64,000 nucleotides of DNA, from the NCBI GenBank assembly GCA_018992685.1, contig JACVGT010000002.1, positions 16,294 through 80,293 on the forward strand. The letters are read 5' to 3'. The notes under the pieces are model-generated. The model ran no database searches, was not told the origin of the DNA, and was given only the letters and a program-made list of their open reading frames with translations. Below, in pieces: positions 36,017 through 43,798 of the stretch. The translations under genes and the position numbers were made by a program. This stretch comes from Theionarchaea archaeon (GTDB lineage: Archaea; Methanobacteriota_B; Thermococci; Methanofastidiosales; SZ-28-30). Numbering within the stretch: position 1 is the stretch's first letter; every line of letters begins with the position of its first letter.

Positions 36017-36496
36017 ATGCAGAGAGAATTGTTTGACACGCTGTGCTTGTATGGACTGTCTGTTGGATATCCCAGAAGCTGGAAAATAATCATAGACTCA
36101 CGGCAGGTGACCTTCAAGGAGGGTAAGGTCAACGCACTGGGCAATGACATTCTCATGGGGGTTTTGTGGGAAAAAGTGGAGAAAGCCATAACCCTGGAAG
36201 AATATGAAGAACGGGTATTGACCAATCTGAAGAAAAAAGACAAGAAATTCAAGCTTATCAGGAAAGAGGTTGACGAGGTCTCTGGACACCGAGCGTTCAA
36301 GGAGACCATGGAAACCAGAGGGCGTTCCGGGTTCATCGGGCTACAGAAGGGAGCAGTTGAACACAACCACTGTATCTTCTTTTGTGAATATCACAGGCGA
36401 TTTGTCACCGTGTATGTGTCTCTGGTGCCCTCCTTGAGGACGGAGTATCAGTTTGTGATTGATGAGATATTCGATTCAATCACATGCATTCACTGA
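36017..36496 (+). CDS. Hypothetical protein, possibly PsbP/DUF1795-like fold
   Basis: A protein of 159 residues, soluble, no signal. The order of segments (YPRSWKIII...GVLWEKVEKAITLEEYEERVLTNLKKK...VDEVSGHRAFKET...FVTVYVSLVPSLRTEYQFVIDEIFDSI) resembles the PsbP/Mog1/DUF1795 fold, but this is a by-eye suggestion. The ATG at 36017 follows AGGTGAT, with an in-frame GTG at 36008 as alternative. Function unknown. Confidence 0.5.
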   Translation: MQRELFDTLCLYGLSVGYPRSWKIIIDSRQVTFKEGKVNALGNDILMGVLWEKVEKAITLEEYEERVLTNLKKKDKKFKLIRKEVDEVSGHRAFKETMETRGRSGFIGLQKGAVEHNHCIFFCEYHRRFVTVYVSLVPSLRTEYQFVIDEIFDSITCIH

Positions 36497-36622
36497 CCGA
36501 TGGAAACCCTGTGATCCGAATACACGGAAAAGGAACCTCAGAACGTCTATTCACGAATCGGAACAGGAAAAAGAAAGGAGAGGAAAGAAAATCTGTGCCC
36601 AAGGTCGAGAGGAGGTAAGAAG

Positions 36623-37597
36623 ATGGATAGCGAAATAATACAGATGATGGTGGGAGCCAAGAAAGTGATCAAGGAATGTGCCCAGACGAAGCCAGGCGAG
36701 AAGGTTCTGATAGTGACAGATACAGAGATTGAACTCAGCATATCGACTGCACTGGCTGCAGCTGCTTACTATGAAGATGCTGAACCCTTGATCGCTGTCA
36801 TGACTCCTCGAAAAGGACACGCTGAAGAGCCCCCAGCACATGTCAGGGAGGCCATGCTGGCTTCTGATGTGATCGTCACCCCCACATCCAAAACACTGTT
36901 CCATACGAAAGCCACCAGGGATTCCTGTGCCAAAGGTGCACGTGTTCTCTCCATGACGGGTGCCCTCCCCCGCACTCTCATGCGGGGAGCAATTACTGCC
37001 AACTTTGAGGAGATAGAACCCATCTGCAGGAAACTGGCTGATCGGCTAACCGAGGCAGAAAAGATACATCTGACCACACCAGGGGGAACAGACATCACAT
37101 CCTCCCTAAAGGGGAGAGTAGGACAGTTCGAGCCTGGTATTGCCAGGAACAAAGGTGATCTTGTGGGAGTGCCCGATATTGAGGCAAATATCTCTCCTGT
37201 GGAAGACACCTCCCAGGGGGTCTTCGTAATAGATGTGACAGCCACCGACTTCGGGTTTGTGGACGCACCCATCAGAATTGAAGTGAAAAATGGAAAGGCA
37301 GTTAAAATTGAAGGTGGTGTCATAGCAGAGCGCCTGAAGAACTTGCTGGAGAGTGCACATGATCCCAACCAGTACTTTGTCGCAGAGTATGGACTTGGAC
37401 TGAATCCAAAAGCAGAGCTGCAGGGGCGCATTATTGAGGATGAATCTGCTCTCGGTACAGCACACATTGCCCTTGGTGACAACATCACCCTTGGTGGACA
37501 GAATAGGGCACCGTTTCACATTGACCTCATTATGAAAGATCCCACAGTAGAGCTGGATGGCAAGGTCGTCATTGACCGGGACAAGGTCATGGTGTAG
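36623..37597 (+). CDS. NicX/M29-like metalloenzyme (annotated in relatives as leucyl aminopeptidase)
   Basis: A protein of 324 residues. The C-terminus has H281 (TAHIALGDN) and H299-x-D301 (PFHIDLIM), the layout of iron ligands in 2,5-dihydroxypyridine dioxygenase NicX and its M29-related family; the N-terminus (KVLIVTDTEIEL...) is alpha/beta. Archaeal relatives are often named aminopeptidase T, but activity is rarely proved. It starts the enzyme part of an apparent operon and is followed after 8 nt by a maleate-isomerase-like gene, a pairing also known from nicotinate breakdown (NicX with NicE). Ring-cleavage dioxygenation would need O2, so another hydrolytic or metal-dependent step may be used here. 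Confidence 0.68.
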   Translation: MDSEIIQMMVGAKKVIKECAQTKPGEKVLIVTDTEIELSISTALAAAAYYEDAEPLIAVMTPRKGHAEEPPAHVREAMLASDVIVTPTSKTLFHTKATRDSCAKGARVLSMTGALPRTLMRGAITANFEEIEPICRKLADRLTEAEKIHLTTPGGTDITSSLKGRVGQFEPGIARNKGDLVGVPDIEANISPVEDTSQGVFVIDVTATDFGFVDAPIRIEVKNGKAVKIEGGVIAERLKNLLESAHDPNQYFVAEYGLGLNPKAELQGRIIEDESALGTAHIALGDNITLGGQNRAPFHIDLIMKDPTVELDGKVVIDRDKVMV

Positions 37598-37605
37598 GTG
37601 GATAC

Positions 37606-38322
37606 ATGTATGGCTGGCGGTGCAGAATAGGGCTGATCATACCTTCAGATAACACAGTCATGGAGAGTGAATTCAACAAGCTGTTCAGAGACATACCTGG
37701 TGTGAGTGTCCACGCAACCCGTGTCTTTCTGGAAGAACTCACTGTGGAAACATTGTTGCAGATGAAAGAGGGGTTGAAGAGAGCATGCGAAGAGCTCAAG
37801 AGTGCAGAGATGGATGTCCTTGCCTATGGTTGCACCAGTGGCAGCTTTGTTAAGGGATTGCATTTTGACCAGGAGATCATCCAGGAAATCGAAGAAGAGA
37901 CCCAGATAACTGCCACCACCACCTCCACAGCAGTTATTGAGGCATTGAGGAAGCTCAAGGTCAACAAGATCGCTCTGGGAACTCCCTATTCTGACGAAAT
38001 CAACGAGAAGGCAATCCACTTCTTTGAAGGAAACAACATTGAAGTGACCAATTCTCGAGGGCTGAATGTTGTGCCTGACGTTGATGTTGGAAAGCAGGAA
38101 CCCTACATTGCATACAACCTGGGAATCAAAGTGAATACAGAGGATTGCGACTGCGTTTTCCTGAGCTGTACTGATTTCAGGACGGTTGAGATTATAGACC
38201 TTCTGGAAACCCGATTGAAAAAACCTGTCATCAGTTCAAACCAGGCCACCTTATGGCACTGTATTGCTCTGAAGAACCTGGGGATGACTCTCCCCGGGTA
38301 TGGGACGCTTTTGGCAGGGTGA
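37606..38322 (+). CDS. Maleate isomerase / Asp-Glu racemase-superfamily protein
   Basis: A protein of 238 residues. It carries the two catalytic Cys of the superfamily: C76 in AYGCTSGSF and C188 in FLSCTDFRT, with the RIGLIIPSDNTVME start of maleate cis-trans isomerase and arylmalonate decarboxylase relatives. Members isomerise maleate or racemise or decarboxylate 2-substituted dicarboxylates through the Cys pair. The true substrate is unknown. It lies between the NicX-like gene and a lysA-like gene. Confidence 0.82.
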   Translation: MYGWRCRIGLIIPSDNTVMESEFNKLFRDIPGVSVHATRVFLEELTVETLLQMKEGLKRACEELKSAEMDVLAYGCTSGSFVKGLHFDQEIIQEIEEETQITATTTSTAVIEALRKLKVNKIALGTPYSDEINEKAIHFFEGNNIEVTNSRGLNVVPDVDVGKQEPYIAYNLGIKVNTEDCDCVFLSCTDFRTVEIIDLLETRLKKPVISSNQATLWHCIALKNLGMTLPGYGTLLAG

Positions 38323-38335
38323 AGAAGGTGTAACA

Positions 38336-39670
38336 ATGTCAGAAGAAATCGAAATTGACGAAGCACGGTTGAACCAATTTGTCCCCGAACCAGGGTACCT
38401 GGACGTCAACCAGAAGGGACACCTTGAGTTTGACGGGGTGGACTGTGTGGATCTCCGGGATCAGTATGGGTCCCCCTTGTATGTCATGAGTGAGAGAAGG
38501 ATACGAGAAAACTACCGCAGTCTTGTGAACACCTTCACAGCACTGTACAGCAGGGCGAAGATTGCCTATGCCTACAAGGCAAACCCCATATTGGCAGCTT
38601 TGAGAATTCTCAATGAAGAAGGTGCTACAGCAGAAGTGATATCCACGGGTGAACTCTTCCTGGCAAAAGTGGTAGGTGTCAGGGGAGACAATATTGTGCT
38701 CAATGGGTGCTACAAGGACAGGAAGGGTATCAGACTGGCCATCAGAATGGGTGCTGTGATTAACGTTGATTCATTTCATGAACTGGACATGGTTGATGAG
38801 GAAGCATCTCATGTGGGGATACCTGCCAGGATTGGAATCCGCATAAACCCCATAGTCAGAACGGGTACATTGAGTGTCTGGGAGACTGCCTTGGACGAAA
38901 GCAAATTTGGGATCAGGTTGGAAAAGGGGTTGGAAGCCTACAAAAAGGCAAAGAGCTTGAAGAACGTGGAAATTGTTGGAATACACACTCATATTGGATC
39001 TCAGATTGAGAATACCAACCCGTACCGCGTAGCCAGTACTCGGATTATGGATTTTGTGGGAGATCTCAAAGAAAAGCTGGACATTGATCTTGAACTGGTG
39101 GATCTAGGTGGCGGGATTGCTGTCCCCTTCAAGTACATTGACCGTGCTCTCCTGGAGGAGTATGCTCATGCCATACTGGATCCTTTCATCCAGAAAAAGG
39201 AAGAGTGTGGATTGGGAGATTGTGACGTGGTCATTGAGCCGGGAGGGAGTATCATCGGCACCTCCACTATTCTGCTGGTGACTGTGGGAACTGTAAAGAG
39301 AGAGGAATCAGGCAGGAAGTGGGCCCTGGTGGATGGTGGTGCAAATATCAATCTGCGGGCTACCCAGGGGTGGTATGTGTACCAGTCTGTGTGCTGCAAC
39401 AAAATGAGGGAGACAAAAAAAGAGGTTGTCAATGTTGCAGGTCCTCTGTGTTATGCAGGAGACGTTCTGGGATACAACAGGGAGTTGCCCTACCTGGATG
39501 AAGGCGATGTCCTGGCATTTCTGGATTGCGGAGCATATACCATGGCTATTCTCAATAGGTACAATTCCTATCCCTTCCCTGCAGCTGTCCTCATCACAGA
39601 CAGTGTACCCAGGATTATCAAGAGAAGAGAAGCTCTAGTTGATCTTTTCATGGGAGAGGAACTTATATAG
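38336..39670 (+). CDS. PLP fold-III decarboxylase, lysA-like paralogue with altered substrate motif
   Basis: A protein of 444 residues. The PLP lysine is K81 (AYAYKANP), with HIGSQ and DLGGGIAVP for the phosphate and cofactor. The C-terminal motif reads GPLCYAGDVLG where diaminopimelate decarboxylases have C-E-S-x-D; the Cys and Asp are kept but the Glu-Ser is Tyr-Ala. Because the next gene is a canonical lysA, this copy may act on a different amino acid. An N-terminal addition of about 35 residues precedes the domain. The ATG at 38336 follows GAAGGTG. Confidence 0.8.
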   Translation: MSEEIEIDEARLNQFVPEPGYLDVNQKGHLEFDGVDCVDLRDQYGSPLYVMSERRIRENYRSLVNTFTALYSRAKIAYAYKANPILAALRILNEEGATAEVISTGELFLAKVVGVRGDNIVLNGCYKDRKGIRLAIRMGAVINVDSFHELDMVDEEASHVGIPARIGIRINPIVRTGTLSVWETALDESKFGIRLEKGLEAYKKAKSLKNVEIVGIHTHIGSQIENTNPYRVASTRIMDFVGDLKEKLDIDLELVDLGGGIAVPFKYIDRALLEEYAHAILDPFIQKKEECGLGDCDVVIEPGGSIIGTSTILLVTVGTVKREESGRKWALVDGGANINLRATQGWYVYQSVCCNKMRETKKEVVNVAGPLCYAGDVLGYNRELPYLDEGDVLAFLDCGAYTMAILNRYNSYPFPAAVLITDSVPRIIKRREALVDLFMGEELI

Positions 39671-39699
39671 TTCTTCTTTCTATTATATTGTGTGATAGT

Positions 39700-40923
39700 A
39701 TGGATTTTCGCCAATTGACTGAGATCAGGACAACATATGGAACTCCGACCTATGTGTATGACAAGCAGGTCATGGTCACGCAGTATCAGACCCTGGCTCA
39801 GAGCATTCACTATACTCCTCTCAAAATATATTATGCCTGTAAAGCTAACACCAATTGCGTTATACTGAGAATATTTAAGGAGTTAGGGTGTGGGGTGGAC
39901 TGTGTCTCACCTGGCGAAGTCTTTCTTGCTTTGAAAGCAGGATTCGATTCTTCTGACATTTTATTTACAGGCAACAATCTCACAAATTCTGAAATGAAGT
40001 ATGCTGTTTCTCATGATGTTTTGATGACTGCAGATTCTTTGTCTCAATTGGAGCTGTATGGGCAGATAAACCCGGAATCTGACGTTTGTGTCAGGATCAA
40101 TCCCAACCTGGGGGCAGGGCACCACAAACACGTCATTACGGGAGGGCTTCAGAGTAAATTCGGCATATACCAGGCTGATGTTCCTTACATCAGGTCGCTT
40201 CTACATAAGTATAACCTCCATTTGAAAGGCGTCCACATGCATATTGGCTCGGGGATTCTAGAGCCCGGACTGCTTCTCAAGGGCGTGAGTTCTCTCTTGG
40301 ACGTGGCCAGTGAGTTCCCGGACCTGGAATTTGTAGACATTGGAGGGGGACTTGGGGTCCCATACGAGCCAGAGGAAGCACCCATGGATGTGCAGAAATT
40401 TGGCGAGCTGCTCACAGACATGATAACCCAGTGGGTTGAGCAGCATCACCAGATTGCCCTGGCCTTGGAACCAGGACGATTTCTGGTGGCAGAATCTGGC
40501 ATTCTTCTAACTACGGTGACTGCAGTCAAAGAGAATCCCAAGTACACCTTTGTGGGTGTGGACACAGGGTTCAACCATTTCATGAGGCCTGCCCTGTATA
40601 ATGCGTACCATGAAATCGTCAAAGTGGAGCCTTCAGAATCCAGAGGAGGACTTCAGGAACGTGTTGACGTCACGGTGTGTGGTGACATCTGTGAGAGTGC
40701 AGACATATTTGCCAGAAACAGAGCCCTCCCACCACTCAAAGAGGGTGATCTTCTGGCTATTTTGGATACGGGAGCATATGGATTCAGTATGGCATCAGAG
40801 TATAATTCCAGACCGCTCCCTGCAGAAGTCCTGGTTGATAAAACAACTGTTACCGAGATCAGAAAGAGAGGAACGTTCCAGGACTTGTTACGCAATCAAT
40901 GTGAGGTAGATACCAATGGATAA
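39700..40923 (+). CDS. lysA: Diaminopimelate decarboxylase
   Basis: A protein of 407 residues with the PLP lysine K48 (YYACKANTN), the substrate loop GAGHHKHVITGG...SKFGI, HMHIGSG, DIGGGLG and the C-E-S-A-D motif (VCGDICESADIF), all as in meso-diaminopimelate decarboxylase. It makes lysine from meso-DAP. A TATA box (CTTATATAG, about 39663-39671) gives it its own promoter inside the cluster. The ATG at 39700 is preferred to the TTG at 39688. The last codons overlap the next gene by 8 nt. Confidence 0.92.
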   Translation: MDFRQLTEIRTTYGTPTYVYDKQVMVTQYQTLAQSIHYTPLKIYYACKANTNCVILRIFKELGCGVDCVSPGEVFLALKAGFDSSDILFTGNNLTNSEMKYAVSHDVLMTADSLSQLELYGQINPESDVCVRINPNLGAGHHKHVITGGLQSKFGIYQADVPYIRSLLHKYNLHLKGVHMHIGSGILEPGLLLKGVSSLLDVASEFPDLEFVDIGGGLGVPYEPEEAPMDVQKFGELLTDMITQWVEQHHQIALALEPGRFLVAESGILLTTVTAVKENPKYTFVGVDTGFNHFMRPALYNAYHEIVKVEPSESRGGLQERVDVTVCGDICESADIFARNRALPPLKEGDLLAILDTGAYGFSMASEYNSRPLPAEVLVDKTTVTEIRKRGTFQDLLRNQCEVDTNG

Positions 40924-42043
40924 CCAGGAAATTAGGGCCCATTTCGAGCCTGCGGTGAGCAACTGGACATATTTGAACGCCGCAGCGTGCGGGCTTTCCC
41001 CGCAATTCAGTAAGACTGGATGCGATACGTGGTGGGACGATAAACTGACCCATGGATCAGTACATTACCATACATGGGAGGATGACACTCTCGAAATCAA
41101 AGCCAAGTTTGGGACCCTGATCAATGCAGAGAAAGAAGAGATTGCCTGCGTGATGAACACGTCAGAAGGGTTGAACTTTGCCATCAATGGTATGAGGTTC
41201 AAAAAGGGGGACAACGTCGTTGTGAATAAGTACGATTTTCCCTCCAATTTTCTGCCCTGGCTGGCCTTGAAGCAGAAGGGCGTCGAGGTACGGTTGATGG
41301 AGGTTACGGATAATAGGATCCCCGTGGAACGTATTCAGGAGAAAGTCGATGAGAATACCAGAGCTGTGTCTATCAGCAGCGTTCAATTCAAGAACGGATT
41401 CCGCAGTGACCTGAAAGCACTTGGAGCATTGTGCAAGGAGGTTGATGCATATTTTGTGGTAGATGCTATCCAGTCACTGGGAGCGCTTGAAATGGATGTA
41501 AAACGGTATGGAATTGACATTCTGTGTACCAGCAGCTACAAATGGTTGCTAGGCCCTGATGGTGTTGGCTTTCTGTACTGCAGCAAGGACATTCTGGATG
41601 AGATTTCCACCACGAATATTGGATGGATGAGTACACCTGATCCATGGAGTTTCCCCACTGAGCTGGAGTTCATGAAAACGGCTCAGAAATTCGAGTCTGG
41701 GACATTGCCCTGGGCCCTCCTGTACAGTATGGACCCTATCCTTGATTTCTTCCTCAAGGTAAAGGTGAAGAATATTACAGAACACGTTTTTGGGCTTCTT
41801 GATTACTTGATTGAGGAGCTGGAAGCCCTGCATGTGGACATTGTTTCATCCCTTCGAGAGAACGAGCGGAGCTGTATCCTGGTCTTTGATGTCAAGGACA
41901 GAGAGAAGCTTGTAGATCTCTATCAGAGCAAAAAGGTGAGAATCAGTCTCAGGGATGGAATACGGGTAGCCCCTCACATCTATAACAATGAGGATGATAT
42001 TACCCGGCTTGTATCCATTTTAAAGGAGTTTCTGGGTGGTTAG
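40916..42043 (+). CDS. PLP-dependent class V aminotransferase / cysteine desulfurase-like
   Basis: A protein of 375 residues with the fold-type I features: WTYLNAAACGLSP start, VDAIQSLGALEMDV and the PLP lysine K209 (SSYKWLLGPDGVGF). No catalytic Cys loop typical of sulfur-mobilising NifS/IscS is obvious, and the sequence is nearer to isopenicillin-N-epimerase-like and other class V enzymes. The ATG overlaps lysA and follows GAGGT; the stop is immediately followed by dapF. In this context it may act on a diamino acid. Confidence 0.85.
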   Translation: MDNQEIRAHFEPAVSNWTYLNAAACGLSPQFSKTGCDTWWDDKLTHGSVHYHTWEDDTLEIKAKFGTLINAEKEEIACVMNTSEGLNFAINGMRFKKGDNVVVNKYDFPSNFLPWLALKQKGVEVRLMEVTDNRIPVERIQEKVDENTRAVSISSVQFKNGFRSDLKALGALCKEVDAYFVVDAIQSLGALEMDVKRYGIDILCTSSYKWLLGPDGVGFLYCSKDILDEISTTNIGWMSTPDPWSFPTELEFMKTAQKFESGTLPWALLYSMDPILDFFLKVKVKNITEHVFGLLDYLIEELEALHVDIVSSLRENERSCILVFDVKDREKLVDLYQSKKVRISLRDGIRVAPHIYNNEDDITRLVSILKEFLGG

Positions 42044-42865
42044 ATGAAAATAGAAGGAATTACGTTCTATAAAATGTCTGGTGCAGGAAATGATTTCCTG
42101 GTTATTGACAATCGAGAAGGCATCATCCCTGAGAAAGAGAAGGGTGACGTTGCCAGAAGAGTGTGCAGGAGACGGCTTTCAGTGGGAGCAGATGGGATTC
42201 TTCTGGTGGAGCTATCACAGATTGCCACCTTCAGAATGAGATATTTCAATGCAGACGGGACTGAAGGGGAAATGTGTGGAAATGGAGCACGATGCATTAC
42301 CCGATTTGCTTTTGTGAAAGGGATTGCAGGCGAAGAAATGACAATTGAGAGTATGTCCGGGATACTGGAGGCACGCGTCATGGGTGAGAAGGCCACAATC
42401 ACGCTGAACCCAGTGACAGAAAAGGAACTTGACAGGGAGATTACGGTTGATGGCCAGAAGATACAGTTTGATTACATAGAAGAAGGAACACCCGGACTGC
42501 CGCACAGCGTGATATTCAAAGATGATCTGACTGAGGAGGAAGATATCGAAGAGATTGGCAGAAAAATAAGGTACCACAAAGCCTTTCAGAGGGGAACAAA
42601 TGCTAATTTCTGCAGAGTCCTGGGGAAGGATACAATCCTGAACAGGACCTACGAGAGGGGCGTGGAGAGAGAGACCCTGGCCTGTGGAACTGGGTCTGGA
42701 GCTGCTGCGTGTGCAGTATTCTTGCACGGAATCTGTGGACCTGAAATCGAGGTAAAAACCAAAGGTGGAACTCTCAAGGTCACCATAGGAGATGAAAACC
42801 TGCAGAAGATTTATTTGACTGGAGATGCTCGAATCGTGTATGAGGGGATCTTAAAGGAGGTATGA
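42044..42865 (+). CDS. dapF: Diaminopimelate epimerase
   Basis: A protein of 273 residues with both catalytic Cys: C78 in GEMCGNGARC and C214 in ETLACGTGSGAAA, plus the KMSGAGNDFLV start. It interconverts LL- and meso-diaminopimelate without a cofactor, supplying the lysA substrate. Its ATG directly follows the stop of the aminotransferase gene. In an archaeon without DAP-containing wall the product should go to lysine, but the rest of the DAP pathway is not in the window. Confidence 0.95.
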   Translation: MKIEGITFYKMSGAGNDFLVIDNREGIIPEKEKGDVARRVCRRRLSVGADGILLVELSQIATFRMRYFNADGTEGEMCGNGARCITRFAFVKGIAGEEMTIESMSGILEARVMGEKATITLNPVTEKELDREITVDGQKIQFDYIEEGTPGLPHSVIFKDDLTEEEDIEEIGRKIRYHKAFQRGTNANFCRVLGKDTILNRTYERGVERETLACGTGSGAAACAVFLHGICGPEIEVKTKGGTLKVTIGDENLQKIYLTGDARIVYEGILKEV

Positions 42866-43036
42866 TCGGAGCTGGGTTGAACCAGGACGTGGACAGATTG
42901 TCTGGTGCAGAGTCAGGGAATCGGATAAAATTCAGTAGTATTAGTTCTTCCGGAAAAGAGAGACTTCTTTTGATACATTTCTGCAAACGTGGTATATAGA
43001 CCTTGCACTTGGAGAATTTTTTCAAATTTGCCATTT
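42866..43036. other. Intergenic spacer before the duplicated segment
   Basis: 171 nt after dapF with no gene or clear signal; together with the repeat and the next spacer it makes a 930-nt stretch without an intact gene. Confidence 0.4.
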
Positions 43037-43325
43037 GATTCACTGTATCCCTTCCAGGGATAACCTAAGGTTTCTCTACTCACACAGATCTAAATTGGTG
43101 TCATCGATCACAGTAATCGGCATATATCCATCGATATGACTTTCACGCTCAGGATAATACTTATATTGAACAAAACCACCGGGCAATCCATGGCTACAGA
43201 ATCCAGAAGAAGATTCACCTTCCCTGTAGGATACCATGAGTTCCACAGAGACCAGGTTTTCAATTTCCAGCTCAATCGCTGGTATTCTCTTGGATATACA
43301 CGATTCGAAGATTTGAAAGAGGCGG
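43037..43325 (+). repeat. Copy A of a 289-nt duplicated segment
   Basis: It matches 61494-61782 over 289 nt with no net insertion or deletion. The first 153 nt differ at about 18 positions by eye, but the last 136 nt, covering the start of the hydrolase gene, differ at only 2. It includes the TATA box (CTTATATTG) and the ATG of the hydrolase. Confidence 0.9.
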
Positions 43326-43402
43326 TTTCCTCCAGAATTCTAGAGTTTAGAAAAGGGCCACGACTGCATAATCTCAGTTTGATTCGAAAGAGAACACTCT
43401 AG
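43190..43402 (+). pseudogene. Truncated 5' fragment of the alpha/beta hydrolase gene
   Basis: The frame begins MATESRRRFTFPVGYHEF, identical to the hydrolase at 61647, up to FEDLKEA; it then diverges into unrelated sequence and stops after 70 codons. It keeps its promoter and could be transcribed, but it lacks the catalytic domain. Confidence 0.85.
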
Positions 43403-43798
43403 AACAGCTGATCACTTCTTGTATCTACTCCGTTCTTTTCCTCCATGAATGGGGAACCTTATGAAAAGAACTGAAGGTATCCATTCCCGCTTCGTATGAA
43501 CTACTATTTCTTCTACTGTATTTCAACGTTTTAGTTCCAGGCTTTTTTCAAGTCCTCAAAAGTACTTTTCTAGCTGTTTTTTAGAAAATATGTCCTTAAA
43601 ATATGAAGGCTCATAAACGTTCATAGTTCTACTATTCTTACCTTCAATTCTGCACTTTATGAATCATGTTTTTCTACCACGAACGCAAAGTAACAGTCAA
43701 ATACGACATTCCAGTCCCGACTCCAGAGACTTGGTGCGCGTCATGAGTGAATAGCTAGATTTTTATATAACAGGTTTCAATGTCAAAATGGCGATGAA
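43403..43798. other. A/T-rich spacer and promoter before the helicase cluster
   Basis: No gene in 396 nt. Base composition is A/T-rich. Near the end, GATTTTTATATAACAGG (43756-43772) is a good TATA box about 30 nt before the helicase ATG. Confidence 0.5.

Noticed and set aside
36769..37488. 239-codon minus-strand ORF
   Set aside because: It is antisense to the NicX/M29-like gene and has serine/proline-rich shadow composition.
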